Shown piece by piece: positions 33,611 to 46,491 of a stretch of DNA of 64,000 bases. How positions within the stretch are numbered: position 1 is the first letter of the stretch; each line of letters begins with the position of its first letter. The DNA is from Paraspadella gotoi (lineage: Eukaryota > Chaetognatha), in NCBI GenBank assembly GCA_051294375.1, contig CM119263.1:5326010-5390009 (forward strand). The letters run 5' to 3'. The position numbers and the translations under genes were made by a program. The notes beneath the pieces were generated by a model that searched no databases, had not been told where the DNA came from, and saw nothing but the letters and a program-made list of their open reading frames with translations.

Positions 33611-34399
33611 TTTTCTCCGAATGGAGTTTTGCTTCCGTCTAACGCGAAAATCGAAACCTGAGACATTTGTCGTCGCTCGACGACGGTTACAGATGATGGA
33701 CACAGATGATGGACTCAGATGATAAGACTCAGATGCGGTTGGCGCCTCGGTGGAATCCGAGCCTTGGCTGTCGTCGTCGTCCACGTCGTCGTCGTCGTCG
33801 TCTTCCGTCGTTGTTGTCGTCGCCGACGACGCAACCGACAATTAACTCACTTTTCCTTTCAGAACGAAAAAAAAGAAGCGAGTAAGTTCATCAAAGTTAA
33901 TTTACATACAGAAGGTTTTTTTTTAATCGAATTCCGGAATCTAAGTGAGATTTTAAGTTGCATTCGTTTCATTTGCCGGAAAAAATTGCAAATTCGTGAA
34001 TTAATTTCGTGGATTGTGAAATCGAGACTAAAACGGGGAAAGAAACACATATGGGTCTGTTGACAACTGTGTTTAGGTCTTAGTTGGTTCTTTAGTCTCT
34101 GTCGCATTTATATGTTAATGATTCTCGTTATAATGTTTTATTCGCTTTTGAGGATGATATCTTGATATCTTGATATCTTGATATCTGTTGAACAGTCACC
34201 GTCAATGTTATTATCTGCTGTATGTCTATGTTTATGTCAATGTCGATGTCAATATGTCAATGTCTTTTTTAGATAAAAAAAAAGAGGAGAGAGAGAGAGA
34301 AGAGAGGGAGAGAGAGAAGAGAGAGGAGAGGAGAGAGAGAAGAAAAGGAGAGAGAGAAGAGAGAGAGAGAGAGAGAAGAGAGAGAGGAAAGAGGGGAGG

Positions 34400-34436
<37 letters not shown>

Positions 34437-34735
34437 TATTGGATGAATGAGCTTTCTCGCACGGACGGAAGGAGGAGAGAAAAAAACGACAAAAAGAGCA
34501 AAAAGAAAAAAGACCAGAGAGTAAAAAAAAGCAAAAGAGCGAAAAAAGAGCAATCCTCCCCTTTTTCTTCGCCGTCGTCGTCGTCGTCGTCGTCGCCTTC
34601 TTCTTCTTTGAAACGACCATTGGTGCCGCCGCTCACGCTCGCCGAAAGGTGTCACCTCATTCTCAACAGGCGAAGATTTAGGCGTACTCTCACGATCTCT
34701 CCCCCTCGCGATTTCGTCTCTCTCTCTCTCTCTCT

Positions 34736-34857
34736 GGCCCCACAACCCAAAGTGGATGTATGTGTGCGGAGGAGAGAATACCGAGAAAAAAAGGGGAAAC
34801 CTGAAAACGCGAGCAATTGATCGAGTTCCAATATTTTGAGGCTCCAGGGGTTTGATA

Positions 34858-34898
<41 letters not shown>

Positions 34899-35256
34899 AG
34901 AGGATGAGAGAGAGAGAGAGAGAGAGAGAGAAGAGAGAGCGTAATCTTGGAAGATTCAACCACACGGAACCAAATCTGACCCAAAGAGATGGAAACGATG
35001 GACCCTCGGATCGGTGACCCTCCTCAATTTCCTTCTCCCCCTTTTTTTCCTCTCCCCCCCCCCCAAAAGACCACCCCCCGAATCCGGCATTTAGGGCTTC
35101 GTTTATTAAATCCCGGCGAAGGCAAACTCGAAATTGAAAAAGAGAGCAGGGAAGTAAAGGGAAAAAGAAAGGAAAAAGAAAGGAAGAAGAAAGGGAAAAT
35201 AAGCTGAGACAACCTTCGCCCTTTCCTCGAGATAAAGATTGAAGAAGCCCACAAGA

Positions 35257-35262
<6 letters not shown>
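34736..35262. repeat. Segment inverted relative to 51525-52050
   Basis: The sequence from GGCCCCACAACCCAAAGTGG to GAAGAAGCCCACAAGAGG appears in version 3 in reverse complement (from TGGTGGCTTCTTAATC near 51533 to CCACTTTGGTGTGGGGGCC near 52019-52037). The sequence on both outer sides stays collinear. Here the segment is bounded by a CT run on the left and by a GA run plus the 25-N gap 35314-35338 on the right. It holds a C-rich patch and internal GA tracts, no gene. Confidence 0.85.
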
Positions 35263-35313
<51 letters not shown>

Positions 35314-35338
35314 NNNNNNNNNNNNNNNNNNNNNNNNN
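35314..35338. other. Assembly gap, 25 N
   Basis: Exactly 25 Ns inside a GA tract at the right edge of the inverted segment. Gaps of the same length occur at 42131 and 49094, the usual sign of a fixed-size placeholder between contigs. Confidence 0.97.
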
Positions 35339-35855
35339 TCCTTCGCGAGTGGACTTATCGGGGATTAGGTGAGAGCGAGACAACCAACGCAACCGAGACG
35401 ATTTCGAAGATGGGGTAAGAGGGCGTGGCGTGGAATGGCGTGGTATGGCGTGGCAATATGAGCAGTGAAAGGGAAATGAACGACGATCGTAACTGCGAGG
35501 AGACGAAGATAGAGACAGACAACGTCCGTCTCGACGAGATTGTCTCTCTTTCTCTCTCTCTCGCTGATTCTCTGCCTCGAATTCTTAGAAACGTTGTTGT
35601 GTTGACCGATTATCGTTGTAAACAAAAGAATCCGCGAGTATAAAAGAGAGACAGAGACAGAGAGAGACAGAGAGTGATAACACAGCTTGATATCAAGCGA
35701 TGAAAACAGAGAATAAGACGATATTTTTTTTGATAAATATAAAACCGTTTTTCAAGTAGAAAAGGAGAGGAAAAAAACATGGAAAAAAACCGTAGAAAAC
35801 CCAAAAAACATTCTTAATCATCGATGCAACAGCAAAAAACCCCTCAGGAAAGACT

Positions 35856-35891
<36 letters not shown>

Positions 35892-36044
35892 NNNNNNNNN
35901 NNNNNNNNNNNNNNNNNNNNNNNNNNNNNNNNNNNNNNNNNNNNNNNNNNNNNNNNNNNNNNNNNNNNNNNNNNNNNNNNNNNNNNNNNNNNNNNNNNNN
36001 NNNNNNNNNNNNNNNNNNNNNNNNNNNNNNNNNNNNNNNNNNNN
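35892..36044. other. Assembly gap, 153 N
   Basis: N run after a CT microsatellite. The matching sequence in version 3 is near 52690-52745, a short CT-rich stretch. Confidence 0.95.
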
Positions 36045-36151
36045 GATGTAAACAAGGGGCGAGTCTTGGGTTAAAGGGTAGAGAGGAAACATTCCCCCTT
36101 CGAGTGTGAGACGAATTGTAAAGACTAGAGAAGGCAGGAAGAGGAGAGAGG

Positions 36152-36496
36152 NNNNNNNNNNNNNNNNNNNNNNNNNNNNNNNNNNNNNNNNNNNNNNNNN
36201 NNNNNNNNNNNNNNNNNNNNNNNNNNNNNNNNNNNNNNNNNNNNNNNNNNNNNNNNNNNNNNNNNNNNNNNNNNNNNNNNNNNNNNNNNNNNNNNNNNNN
36301 NNNNNNNNNNNNNNNNNNNNNNNNNNNNNNNNNNNNNNNNNNNNNNNNNNNNNNNNNNNNNNNNNNNNNNNNNNNNNNNNNNNNNNNNNNNNNNNNNNNN
36401 NNNNNNNNNNNNNNNNNNNNNNNNNNNNNNNNNNNNNNNNNNNNNNNNNNNNNNNNNNNNNNNNNNNNNNNNNNNNNNNNNNNNNNNNNNNNNNNN
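36152..36496. other. Assembly gap, 345 N
   Basis: N run in a purine-rich stretch. Version 3 holds only about 155 bases of GA-rich sequence at the same place (about 52940-53095), so the gap size looks overestimated. Confidence 0.93.
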
Positions 36497-37593
36497 AGGA
36501 AAAGTAAAAAAGAGAGAATATGAGGAGAGAGGAAGAGAAGAGACGAGGAGAGAGGAAGAGGAGAGAGGAAGAGTAGACAAGAGTAGAAAAGCGAAGGAGT
36601 CTCTTTCGGAAAACCTGCGGCCAGGGGAAGAGGGGGGGGCGGCTGATGAGTGGACTCAGCTGTGTAGAAGAGAGAGAGGAAGTGAGGGTAATTCCTAACT
36701 GTATTACTTGGCTGTGAAAATGTAAAAGGTTTCAAGGGTTCCAAACTGTACTCTGTCGTTTAAAGACTGTATCACTGGCTGAAAAAAAGACAGAAATAGG
36801 CCAGGATTGAACAATTGTATTTCTATTCTGTTAAACTCTTTATCAATATCTGTAAAAGGACATGAAGAGACGAGATCTCGAAAACTGTTTCTCTCGGCTG
36901 TGAAACGACCAATGCGGTTCGCTCGGTGAATAGTATACAAATTAACGATCGCCTCCCGAACATTGAAAGCTGTTTTTCCAGGAACGGGAGTGGGAGAGTG
37001 GAAGGATGAGGGGGTGGAAAAGGGGGAGTTAGGGGGTGGAAAAGGGGGTGAAAGGGACGAGGTGGGACCGCGGGCGACTGGGGGCGTGGCTAAAGGAAGA
37101 AAAGTCGATTCGGATTCTCTGAGTCGAGTATCGATGAAGTTGAGCAACTGGAAGGAAAGATGGAGAGAGAGAGAGAGACAATTGCAAGATGTAACTGTTA
37201 AGTGTTAACAAAAAAATTCTGAGAAATTGTAACTGTTAATGAGAAGAAAGACTGCGAAAGGCGTAAATGTTAATGAAAGGAAAGACTGAGAGAGGTGTAA
37301 CTGTTAACGGAGAAAGAGTAACAGTTACCAAACCAGAAACTGACTGTTAACAAAGATGATCTTAAAGTGATCTTGCTAGTAATGCATTAACAGACTGAAA
37401 GATTTAAAAAAGGGAAAGATTACCATTGAGGAAGAAATGAGACTGTAACTGCGAGCACTGAGCTGAAGGAAAAAGTATCGGAGAACTGGATTCTTTTTTT
37501 AAGAGAGAGCCGATTATGCGGTGACCAAATAAAAAATATCGAACATCCCTAGTTTTGCTGGTCTTTTTTTGCGCAGTGGGGCAACTGGGGCAA

Positions 37594-37627
37594 ATGAAAA
37601 TATGAAAATATGAAAATATGAAAATAT
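37594..37627 (+). repeat. ATGAAAAT tandem repeat
   Basis: Four units of ATGAAAAT/ATGAAAATA before GCGTTATTAA. The equivalent place in version 3 (about 54247-54315) has about seven or eight irregular units, so repeat number differs between versions. Confidence 0.8.
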
Positions 37628-37866
37628 TGCGTTATTAAACGAAGAAATTTAAATTGTCAACAACGCTTGATAAAAAAGTTTGGAAGGAAATTAGTTGTAT
37701 GCGAATCTAGACAAAAAAAGGCTATTTAAAATAAAAAGCATAGCTGGTATTTTATAGGGTTGTTAAGGATCAAACACTATTACTATAAAAAAATAAAAAT
37801 AAAGAAAATGCGCCTGTCAGAAAAAGGTATCACGTTTGAAAAATACATAAAGAGAAATATTTGTCG

Positions 37867-38398
37867 NNNNNNNNNNNNNNNNNNNNNNNNNNNNNNNNNN
37901 NNNNNNNNNNNNNNNNNNNNNNNNNNNNNNNNNNNNNNNNNNNNNNNNNNNNNNNNNNNNNNNNNNNNNNNNNNNNNNNNNNNNNNNNNNNNNNNNNNNN
38001 NNNNNNNNNNNNNNNNNNNNNNNNNNNNNNNNNNNNNNNNNNNNNNNNNNNNNNNNNNNNNNNNNNNNNNNNNNNNNNNNNNNNNNNNNNNNNNNNNNNN
38101 NNNNNNNNNNNNNNNNNNNNNNNNNNNNNNNNNNNNNNNNNNNNNNNNNNNNNNNNNNNNNNNNNNNNNNNNNNNNNNNNNNNNNNNNNNNNNNNNNNNN
38201 NNNNNNNNNNNNNNNNNNNNNNNNNNNNNNNNNNNNNNNNNNNNNNNNNNNNNNNNNNNNNNNNNNNNNNNNNNNNNNNNNNNNNNNNNNNNNNNNNNNN
38301 NNNNNNNNNNNNNNNNNNNNNNNNNNNNNNNNNNNNNNNNNNNNNNNNNNNNNNNNNNNNNNNNNNNNNNNNNNNNNNNNNNNNNNNNNNNNNNNNNN
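37867..38398. other. Assembly gap, 532 N
   Basis: N run after AAATATTTGTCG. Version 3 shows about 200-250 bases of A/G-rich sequence at the same place (from about 54556), again shorter than the gap. Confidence 0.92.
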
Positions 38399-38902
38399 AA
38401 AACTTGAAAGAAGTGAGGATTTATTAATTTGTTAAACAGACTTGGGGACCAAAACTTGAAAGTAGTGGGATTTATTAAACAGAATTGGGGAAAGAAGTGG
38501 GGATTCAGGGGGATATGAGGAACAGACTTGGGGTTTCGGGGAAAAAGAAGGATTCGTGTGGCGACGAACAGACGGAGAAAGAAAGAAAGAAAAAAAAGAA
38601 AAAGAAGAAAAAAACGGAAATCGATTCGCGAGGAAAGTTTACGGGTGAGTTTATGCGTGAGGTCGACAACGGGTGATTTTACGGGTGAGGTCGCCAACGT
38701 TTTTGACGTCCAGTTTATGCTGTGGTTCGTAAATTTCCTTCGGGGGTCGACGATCGTTTAGAGGCTGTGGGAAAGTTTAGGGAAAGTTGAGGGTAAGTCC
38801 CTCGGGAATTCATCTTTATTATTCTTATAAATCGGATGTTTTTTTTTTGTTGGAAGGATAGAGGAAAGCGAATTGTTGGTTTGTTTGATGCAACCTTGTA
38901 CA

Positions 38903-39691
38903 NNNNNNNNNNNNNNNNNNNNNNNNNNNNNNNNNNNNNNNNNNNNNNNNNNNNNNNNNNNNNNNNNNNNNNNNNNNNNNNNNNNNNNNNNNNNNNNNNN
39001 NNNNNNNNNNNNNNNNNNNNNNNNNNNNNNNNNNNNNNNNNNNNNNNNNNNNNNNNNNNNNNNNNNNNNNNNNNNNNNNNNNNNNNNNNNNNNNNNNNNN
39101 NNNNNNNNNNNNNNNNNNNNNNNNNNNNNNNNNNNNNNNNNNNNNNNNNNNNNNNNNNNNNNNNNNNNNNNNNNNNNNNNNNNNNNNNNNNNNNNNNNNN
39201 NNNNNNNNNNNNNNNNNNNNNNNNNNNNNNNNNNNNNNNNNNNNNNNNNNNNNNNNNNNNNNNNNNNNNNNNNNNNNNNNNNNNNNNNNNNNNNNNNNNN
39301 NNNNNNNNNNNNNNNNNNNNNNNNNNNNNNNNNNNNNNNNNNNNNNNNNNNNNNNNNNNNNNNNNNNNNNNNNNNNNNNNNNNNNNNNNNNNNNNNNNNN
39401 NNNNNNNNNNNNNNNNNNNNNNNNNNNNNNNNNNNNNNNNNNNNNNNNNNNNNNNNNNNNNNNNNNNNNNNNNNNNNNNNNNNNNNNNNNNNNNNNNNNN
39501 NNNNNNNNNNNNNNNNNNNNNNNNNNNNNNNNNNNNNNNNNNNNNNNNNNNNNNNNNNNNNNNNNNNNNNNNNNNNNNNNNNNNNNNNNNNNNNNNNNNN
39601 NNNNNNNNNNNNNNNNNNNNNNNNNNNNNNNNNNNNNNNNNNNNNNNNNNNNNNNNNNNNNNNNNNNNNNNNNNNNNNNNNNNNNNNNNNN
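38903..39691. other. Assembly gap, 789 N
   Basis: N run between GCAACCTTGTACA and a (GAC)n run. Versions 2 and 3 cover this place with about 280-330 bases (42219-42480 and 55313-55640) and show no gene there. Confidence 0.92.
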
Positions 39692-41607
39692 CGACGACGA
39701 CGACGACGACGACAAAGGGCATCAAACAACATAAAACGGTTCACCGACGATCGAGAATCACGTGACTTAAGGATCACGTGACCTGAGAAATTCCTTCGTT
39801 TCACCTCCCCCCCGTATTTTTGGCCCCTTGACCCCCGAGTCGGGGGGGGGGGAAAGATGGGAGGGGAGAGGGAGAGAGGGAGGAGGGAGAAAGGGAAGTG
39901 AGAGACGAAGAGAGATAGAGTGGGAGAGATGAGGGAGAAGCAGTATACTCGTAGAGGGCAAGAGAGGGAGAACAAGACGAGGGAGGGAGAGGAAGAACAG
40001 GAGGAGAAACAGAAAGAGAGGGAGAACAAGAGGGGAAAGAGGAGCAATAGGACGAGAGAAGAAGAAAGAGAGGGGAGAGGGAGGATCGGGAGGAAAAGGA
40101 AGAGGAGGAGACAGAGAGAGGGGGAAGAAGAGAGGAGGAGGAGGAGGAGGAGAGAGTTGTCTGTCAGAGGAACGACTCACCCAATGATCGTCAGACGAAA
40201 CTTTCCCGTCGAAGCAGGAAAACCAAAGGCTGCAGTTTTTTTAATGAGAAGTGAAAGGGAGGGAGAGAGAGGGAGAGATAGAGACAGGGAAAGAGATAGA
40301 GAGAAAGGACAGAGAGAGGTGCAAGAGGATAAAAAGAGAATAGAAAAGAGAGGTTGGAGAGAAGAATTGAATCCAGTGATCGATCGGGAGTTTAGACAAA
40401 GAGATTGACGAGAGGGCTACGGGTCAAGTCACGTGACAACGATGACCCCAGAGCGGCCTGACCCTCACAAGTGCGCCCTCCTCCTCACCCTCCCGCCCCC
40501 CTACTCCCCCCCTACTCCTCCCTTCATCGCCTTCATCTGTTTTCAGTCGAAAAGTTTTGACCGATGATTTTTTTTCCCCCCTTTCGGCCGAACTCATCTG
40601 TCCGTCTCATTTGCCCGACTCATCTGTCTGTCTCATTTGCCCGACGCGACCGTCCCCTTCTGCCCTTTGACCGACCCGACTTCAGGAATGAACGACTAAA
40701 ACTAATTTGACGTTTTGTTTTACGTTGTTTATAAACAAACTCGATCGCGATGTTTGTCTTTCGGATTTAATCCAGATTCACAAAACTTGTTGAGAATCGT
40801 TTTGTCTCCAGTGATTATCTTTTGCTCTTGACTCGAATTTTGGTGACTCAGTCTCACTTTAGTCCTTCCCAGATTCGCTACGGCCTTCACCAATCGCCAG
40901 GCTTAATCTTCACACCCTCGCTACCAAACCCTTCCGGCTTTATTTACGTCATAAGTCCAATATGCTACAATTTTAGACCTGTTCCAATAGGGACATATAT
41001 TGTACAGTTCCTGTCCTGACGTTAGACTCCTCACGCGGATCTAAACTGCTACTGCAGGATCAAGCAGTCCACAGTCCACACAGTGAACGAAGGAGCCGAG
41101 AAATTCCGTAACAACCGGCCCAAAGTGAATTAAGCAGCGGGAGTGACTGTCAAGAGTGGAAGAAGAACGAAACTTTTTTTTTTCTCTCGAAGATTCGATT
41201 TTTTTTTTATTTTTATATTCGTCATAAAACGAAAATGGAAGGCGGGACTCGATTGCGCCAGCCATTTTTTTTTTTACGCTGGCGTCACATTTTCGGATTT
41301 TTTATTTTATTTTTCGTATAATTTAAAAAAAACGAACATTATAACATAAATTTAGAAAAGGATTTAAATTTTGGAAATAGGGTTCCCTTCTCCTAGCGAG
41401 ACGCGGATCAAGAGAAAAACCGCGCCCTTCCGAAAGTCGAGGTAAAAAGTGGCCCAGAATCAAAACCATTTCAATTTGCATATTGATGAAAAAAGAAATC
41501 AAATTCTAGCGGCACCCAGTCACCCTGGTTGGATGGAGAGGGAGAGGAGGGAGAGAGAGAGAGCGAGAGAGATTGAGAGAGAGAGAGAGAAGAGAGAAAG
41601 AGAGAGA

Positions 41608-41651
<44 letters not shown>

Positions 41652-42130
41652 CGTAGAGGGTTAAAGGCCAAGTTATTTTTCTTGAGTACCCCACAACTAA
41701 AATTTTGGAGTCAAAAAATAAGGGGATTTGTGTTCGATGTGAAATAATATTAGGGAAATAAAACGAGAGAACAAATTCTTTTTGGAATTTAATGCAAATT
41801 TCTTATTTTTACCAAAAACTTTTTTTTTTTAATATTGGATGAAGTAAAACAAAGAAATTGATGTCATCTGATGTCAACTGATATCAAATTCTGAGCAACG
41901 ATATTTTATCTCCGAAGCAAGCAAGGAGAAAAGCAAGCACTTTGGCCGTTGGCACGGACAAACAGCCTAAGCAAACAAGGTAAACCGGGGTATAATCGTA
42001 ATTTTTAACAGGCAAGCAACCAAGCAAACAAGCAGTCTAGCAAGCATCGAATTTCTCCCAGGCGAAAAAAAAATCGATGGACGAATCCACGAATTCGAAG
42101 CGACGGACTTTGGTGACGGACACGCCCCCC

Positions 42131-42155
42131 NNNNNNNNNNNNNNNNNNNNNNNNN
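42131..42155. other. Assembly gap, 25 N, junction of versions 1 and 2
   Basis: Left of the gap the sequence equals 58110-58135 of version 3; right of it the sequence jumps back to the equivalent of 55254. About 3 kb is therefore present on both sides of this gap, which marks it as a join of overlapping contigs and not a real gap. Confidence 0.93.
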
Positions 42156-44617
42156 TGTTTTTTTTTGTTGAAGGGGAGGTATTTGTTGTTTGGTTGATGC
42201 AACCTTGTACATGTACATGTACATACATGTACATACGTAGTTCTTGGTTAGAACCCTGAGATCGATTTAAAAACAGAGATAACAGTTCTGGAAAACTATA
42301 GCAATTCGTATACCTGCGGCCTCGGCGAAAAAAAGTGAAATATTGGAGTGTAGACCGAATTAAATTGTGTAATTAGGTCTATATATAGCGAAATTGACGT
42401 GTGATTAGTTTCATCACATAAGTCAAGGGTAAGGATACAATTTGTTTCCTGTTCTTCCCCAAATATCATAACAAGAAACACAACCACGACGACGACGACG
42501 ACGCGACAAAAGGCAATCAAAAAACATTAAAACGGTTTACCGGACGATCGAAACACGGACTTAAGAACGTGACCTAGAATTCTTCGTTTCCCCTCCCCCC
42601 CGTATTTTGGCCCCTGACCCCCGATCGGGGGGGGAAAGAGGAGAGGGAGAGAGGGAGGAGGAAAGGGTGAGAGACGAAGAGAGATAGGTGGGAAGAATTG
42701 AGGAGACAGTATACTCGTAGGGGCAGAGAGGAGAACAAGACGAGAGGAGAGGAAGAACAGGAGGAGACGAGAGAGGGAGAACAAAGAGGAAGGAGAAAAC
42801 AGGAGGAGAAACAGAAGAAAGAGGAGAACAAGACGAGGGAGGGGGGAGAGAAGAACAGGAGGAAAACCCAGAAAAAGGAGAACAGACAGGAGGGAGAGGA
42901 AAGAACAGGAGGAAACAGAAAAGAGGAGAACAACGAGGAGGGAAAGAACAGAGAAACAAAAGAAGGGAACAAGACGAGAGGAAGGAAGAACAGAGAGAAA
43001 CAGAGAGAGGAGAACAGACGAGGGAGGGAGAGAGAAACAGGAGAGACAACAGAAAGAGAGGGAGAACAGAAAAAGGGAAAGAGGAAAAGCATAGAAGGAG
43101 AGAAGAAGAAAGAGGGGGAGAGGGAGATCGGAGAAAAGGAAGAGGAGGAGACAGAGAGAGGGGAAGAAGAGAGAGAGAGGAGAGGAGAAGAGTTGTCTGT
43201 CAGAGGAAGACTCACCCAATGATCGTCAGACGAACTTTCCCGTCGAGCAGAAAACCAAAGCTGCAGTTTTTATGAGAATAAAGGGAGGGAGAGGAAGAGA
43301 GATAGAGGACAGGGAGAGTTAGAGAGAAAGACAGAGAGAGGTGCAGAGGATAAAAGGAAAGAAAAAAGAGTTGGAGAGAAAATTGAATCCAGTTTGATCG
43401 ATCGGGTTTAGACAAAGAGATTGACGAGAGGGCTACGGGTCAAGTCACGTGACAACGATGACCCAGAGCGCGCTGACCCCTCACAAGTGCGCCTCCTCCA
43501 TCACCCTCCCGCCCCTACTCCCCCCCTACTCCTCCCTTCATCGCCTTCATCGTTTTCAGTCGAAGAAGTTTTGGGAACCGGATGATTTTTTTCCCCCCTT
43601 TCGCGAACCATCTGTCCGTCTTCATTTGCCCGACTCATCCTGTCGTGTTCATTGCCCACGCGACACGTCCCCTTCTCCCTTTGACCGACCCGACTTCAAA
43701 TATGAACGACTAAAACTAATTTGACTTTTGTTTTAGTTGTTATAAAACAACTCGATCGCGATGTTTGTCTTTCATTTTAATCCAATTCACAAAAACTTGT
43801 TGAGATCGTTTTTTCCAGTGATTATCTTGTTTGCTCTTACTTCGACTTTGGCATGACTCTAGTCTCACTTTAGCCTTCCCAATTCGCTCGGCCTTTCACC
43901 AATCGCCAGGCTTAATCTTCACCCCTCGTACCAAACCCCCTTCCGGCTTTTTTACGTCATAAGTCCATATGCTACCAATTTTAGACCTGTTCCAATAGGG
44001 ACAAATATTGTACCAGTTCCTGTCCTGCGATAAGACTCCTCACGGCGATCTAAACTTACTCAGATCAAGCAGTTCCACAAGTCCACACATGAACGAAGGA
44101 GCCGAGAAAATTCCGTTATAAACAAACCGGCCAAGTGAATAAGCAGCGAGTGACTGTCAAAAGTGGAAGAGAACGAAACTTTTTTTTTCTCTCGAAATTC
44201 GGAGAAATTATTTTTTTTTATTTTTATTCGTCATAAAACGAAATGGAAGGCGGGACTCGATTGCCCGCCATTTTTTTTTTTACGCTGGCGTCAATTTTCT
44301 ATTTTTTATTTTATTTTCGTATTAATTAAAAAAAACGAACATTATAACATAAATTTAAGAAAAGGATTTAAATTTTGAATAGGTTCCTAGTCTGCCATAG
44401 CGAGACGCGGTATCAAGAAAAAAAACCGCGGCCCTTCCGGAAGTCGAGGGGGTAAAAAGTTGGCCCAGAATTCAAAACCATTTCAATTGCATGATTATAG
44501 AAAAAGAAATTCAATCTTAGCGGCACCAGTCACCCTGTTGGATGGAGAGGGAGAGGTAGGAGAGAGAGAGAGGCGAGAGAGATTGAGAGAGAGAGAGAGA
44601 AGAGAGAAAGAGAGAGA

Positions 44618-44650
<33 letters not shown>

Positions 44651-45264
44651 GTGGAGAAAGAGCGAGAGACGGGTAGCAGAGAGAATAGGGGAAAAGAGAA
44701 AGAGAAGAGAGAGAGGAGAAGAGAGAACATTACGTAGGGGTTTAAGGCCAAGTTATTTTCTTGATACCCACAACTAAAATTTTGGAGTCAAAAATAAAGG
44801 GGTTTGTGTCCGATGTGAAATAATTAGGAGAATAAAACGAAGAGAACAAATTTTTTGGAATTTAATGCAACTTTCTATTTTACCAAAAACTTTTTGTTTT
44901 TTAAATATTGAAGAAGTAAACAAGAAATTGTGTCATCTAGATGTCAACTGATATCAAATTTGAGCAACGATTTATCTCCGAGCAAAGGCAAGGAGAAAAG
45001 CAACGCCTTTGAGCCGTTGGCACGGACAACAAGCTAAGCAACAAGTAACCGGGATAATCGTATTTTTTAACAGCAGCAACCAAGCAACAAGCAAGTCTAG
45101 CAAGCATCAAATTTCTCCCAGGCGAAAAAAAAAATCGATGACGAAGCCACGTGAATTCGAAGCGACGGACTTGGTGACGGACCGCCCCCTCTACTCTTCT
45201 CTCCTCTCTCTTCTCGTCTCTGCTCTCCTCTCTCTCTCCTCTCTCTCTCTCTCTCCTCTCTCTC

Positions 45265-45323
<59 letters not shown>

Positions 45324-45544
45324 TCGGTGTGTGCGCACGTGCGAGTGTGCGAATGATAACAACGACAACAACAACGGTGCGCGCGCGGAGAAGGATAGGG
45401 ACGCGACGGAGAATCGAAGCGTCTCGTCACTACGAAAATGCAAGGAATGAGAGTGTCTTGAAAGTCACTACGAATATAAATGGAGAAACCAGCGTTTCGA
45501 GGCTAATAGTTTTTATGGAAGTGTAAATATAAAGACAAAAGTTG

Positions 45545-45661
45545 CTGTTAAATGAATTAACTGAAAATTAATTGTAAATTAATTGTAAATTAAATTAAAT
45601 TAAATTAACTGCAAATCAATGAATTAACTGTAAATCAATGAATTAACTGTAAATCAATGAA
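45545..45661 (+). repeat. TAAATCAATGAATTAACTG tandem repeat
   Basis: About three units of a 19-20-base repeat (CTGTAAATCAATGAATTAA), preceded by related TTAATTGTAAA units. The noisy counterpart lies at about 58430-58530. A TAGTCTA repeat (about four units, 45794-45829) follows, with several AACAGCGAGCAA-type units at 45690-45770. All are low-complexity DNA. Confidence 0.75.
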
Positions 45662-46453
45662 AACCGGAGGGATAAAAAGTCACAACGGAAACAGCAAGAA
45701 ACAGCTATCAACAGCGAACAACAGCGAGCAATATTGAACAATTGTGAGCGAGAGGGAGACAGCGAGCAATAAATGAACTCTACTACTTTGTTCCTAGTCT
45801 ATAGTCTATAGTCTATAGTCGAATAGTCTATTTCTATTTGATTGAAAATCCTTTCTCTCGTAGACTGTAAGCTTAGAAAGCAACAACGAGCAATAGAGAG
45901 CCATAGCGAGCACTTGTATACTTTAGCAAACAACAGCGAGAAATATAGCGAGTGAATCGCATTAATTCCACCTCTTCGATCCGATTCGCGATTTTCTTCT
46001 TCTCGATTGAAAATTCTTTCTCCCCTCGTCTCGGGTCACCGTGATTTCCTCTCAGTTTATTATAATATGCAAATCCTTCTTTTATGCCAAGAAAATGGTT
46101 TTTTTTTATTTGCTTTTTTTTTCAATCTCTCTCTCTCCCTCTCCTTTCGATTTTTTTCTCTGATTATAAATCGATTCCCTCGGATTCTGAGGTCGAGAAT
46201 TCAGATTAAAAAATGAATGACAAAGAAAAAGAGAATGAGACTCTAAGATCGAATCTCACGCTCGAATCTTCTTCGTCGTGATCCGTGAATAAAAAAAAAC
46301 GCCCACTGTGAAAATCTTATTCTTGGACGAGAAAAGTTTCACTCTGTGATTGTTTGACAGCATAGTAAATATGCACAAAATTATCCTTGAAATAACAAAA
46401 AAAAACTTATAAGGAAACTTAATCAAAAGATATGAGAAATCATTTAAACTGCT

Positions 46454-46491
46454 ACAATATGCAAATGAGATTGATGAACTGAAACTCATTT
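46454..46491 (+). repeat. Hairpin motif family, copy 2
   Basis: ACAATATGCAAATGAGATTG followed by a second arm AAACTCATTT (46482-46491) that pairs with AAATGAG. Same layout as 12404-12441. The version 3 counterpart at 59383-59420 has base differences that break the first arm. Confidence 0.58.

Larger units (their letters stand above)
32416..42130 (+). repeat. Repeated locus, version 1 (left part)
   Basis: This stretch corresponds to 49119-58135. Anchors include GGAGTCAGAAATAATTCTTC (about 32502) against 49188, the TTTTC-rich tract and the sequence before ACCTGAGACATTT (33655 against 50288), and CAGTCACCGTCAATGTTATT (34193 against 50834). It also has the block ending in a GTGAC...CCCC stretch before the gap at 42131. 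Its last 3.3 kb (38838-42130) is repeated a third time at 42156-45190. It carries four long internal N runs and a 25-N gap. Its left flank is unique sequence leading to the gene cluster. Base calls look cleaner than in the other versions. No gene is visible in it. Confidence 0.88.

Noticed and set aside
33230-33670. Phe/Ser-rich and Lys/Glu-rich frames around a pyrimidine tract
   Set aside because: Direct product of TTTTC repeats read on either strand.
35818-40047. Several very long open frames
   Set aside because: They run through N gaps; the readable ends are microsatellite translations.
42527-43222. Leu/Ser-rich membrane-like and Arg/Glu-rich frames
   Set aside because: Both come from one GGAGA-rich tract on opposite strands; the duplicate versions do not keep the frame.
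45545-45661. Regular repeats that might be a CRISPR array
   Set aside because: Units are adjacent, without unique spacers, and the genome is eukaryotic.
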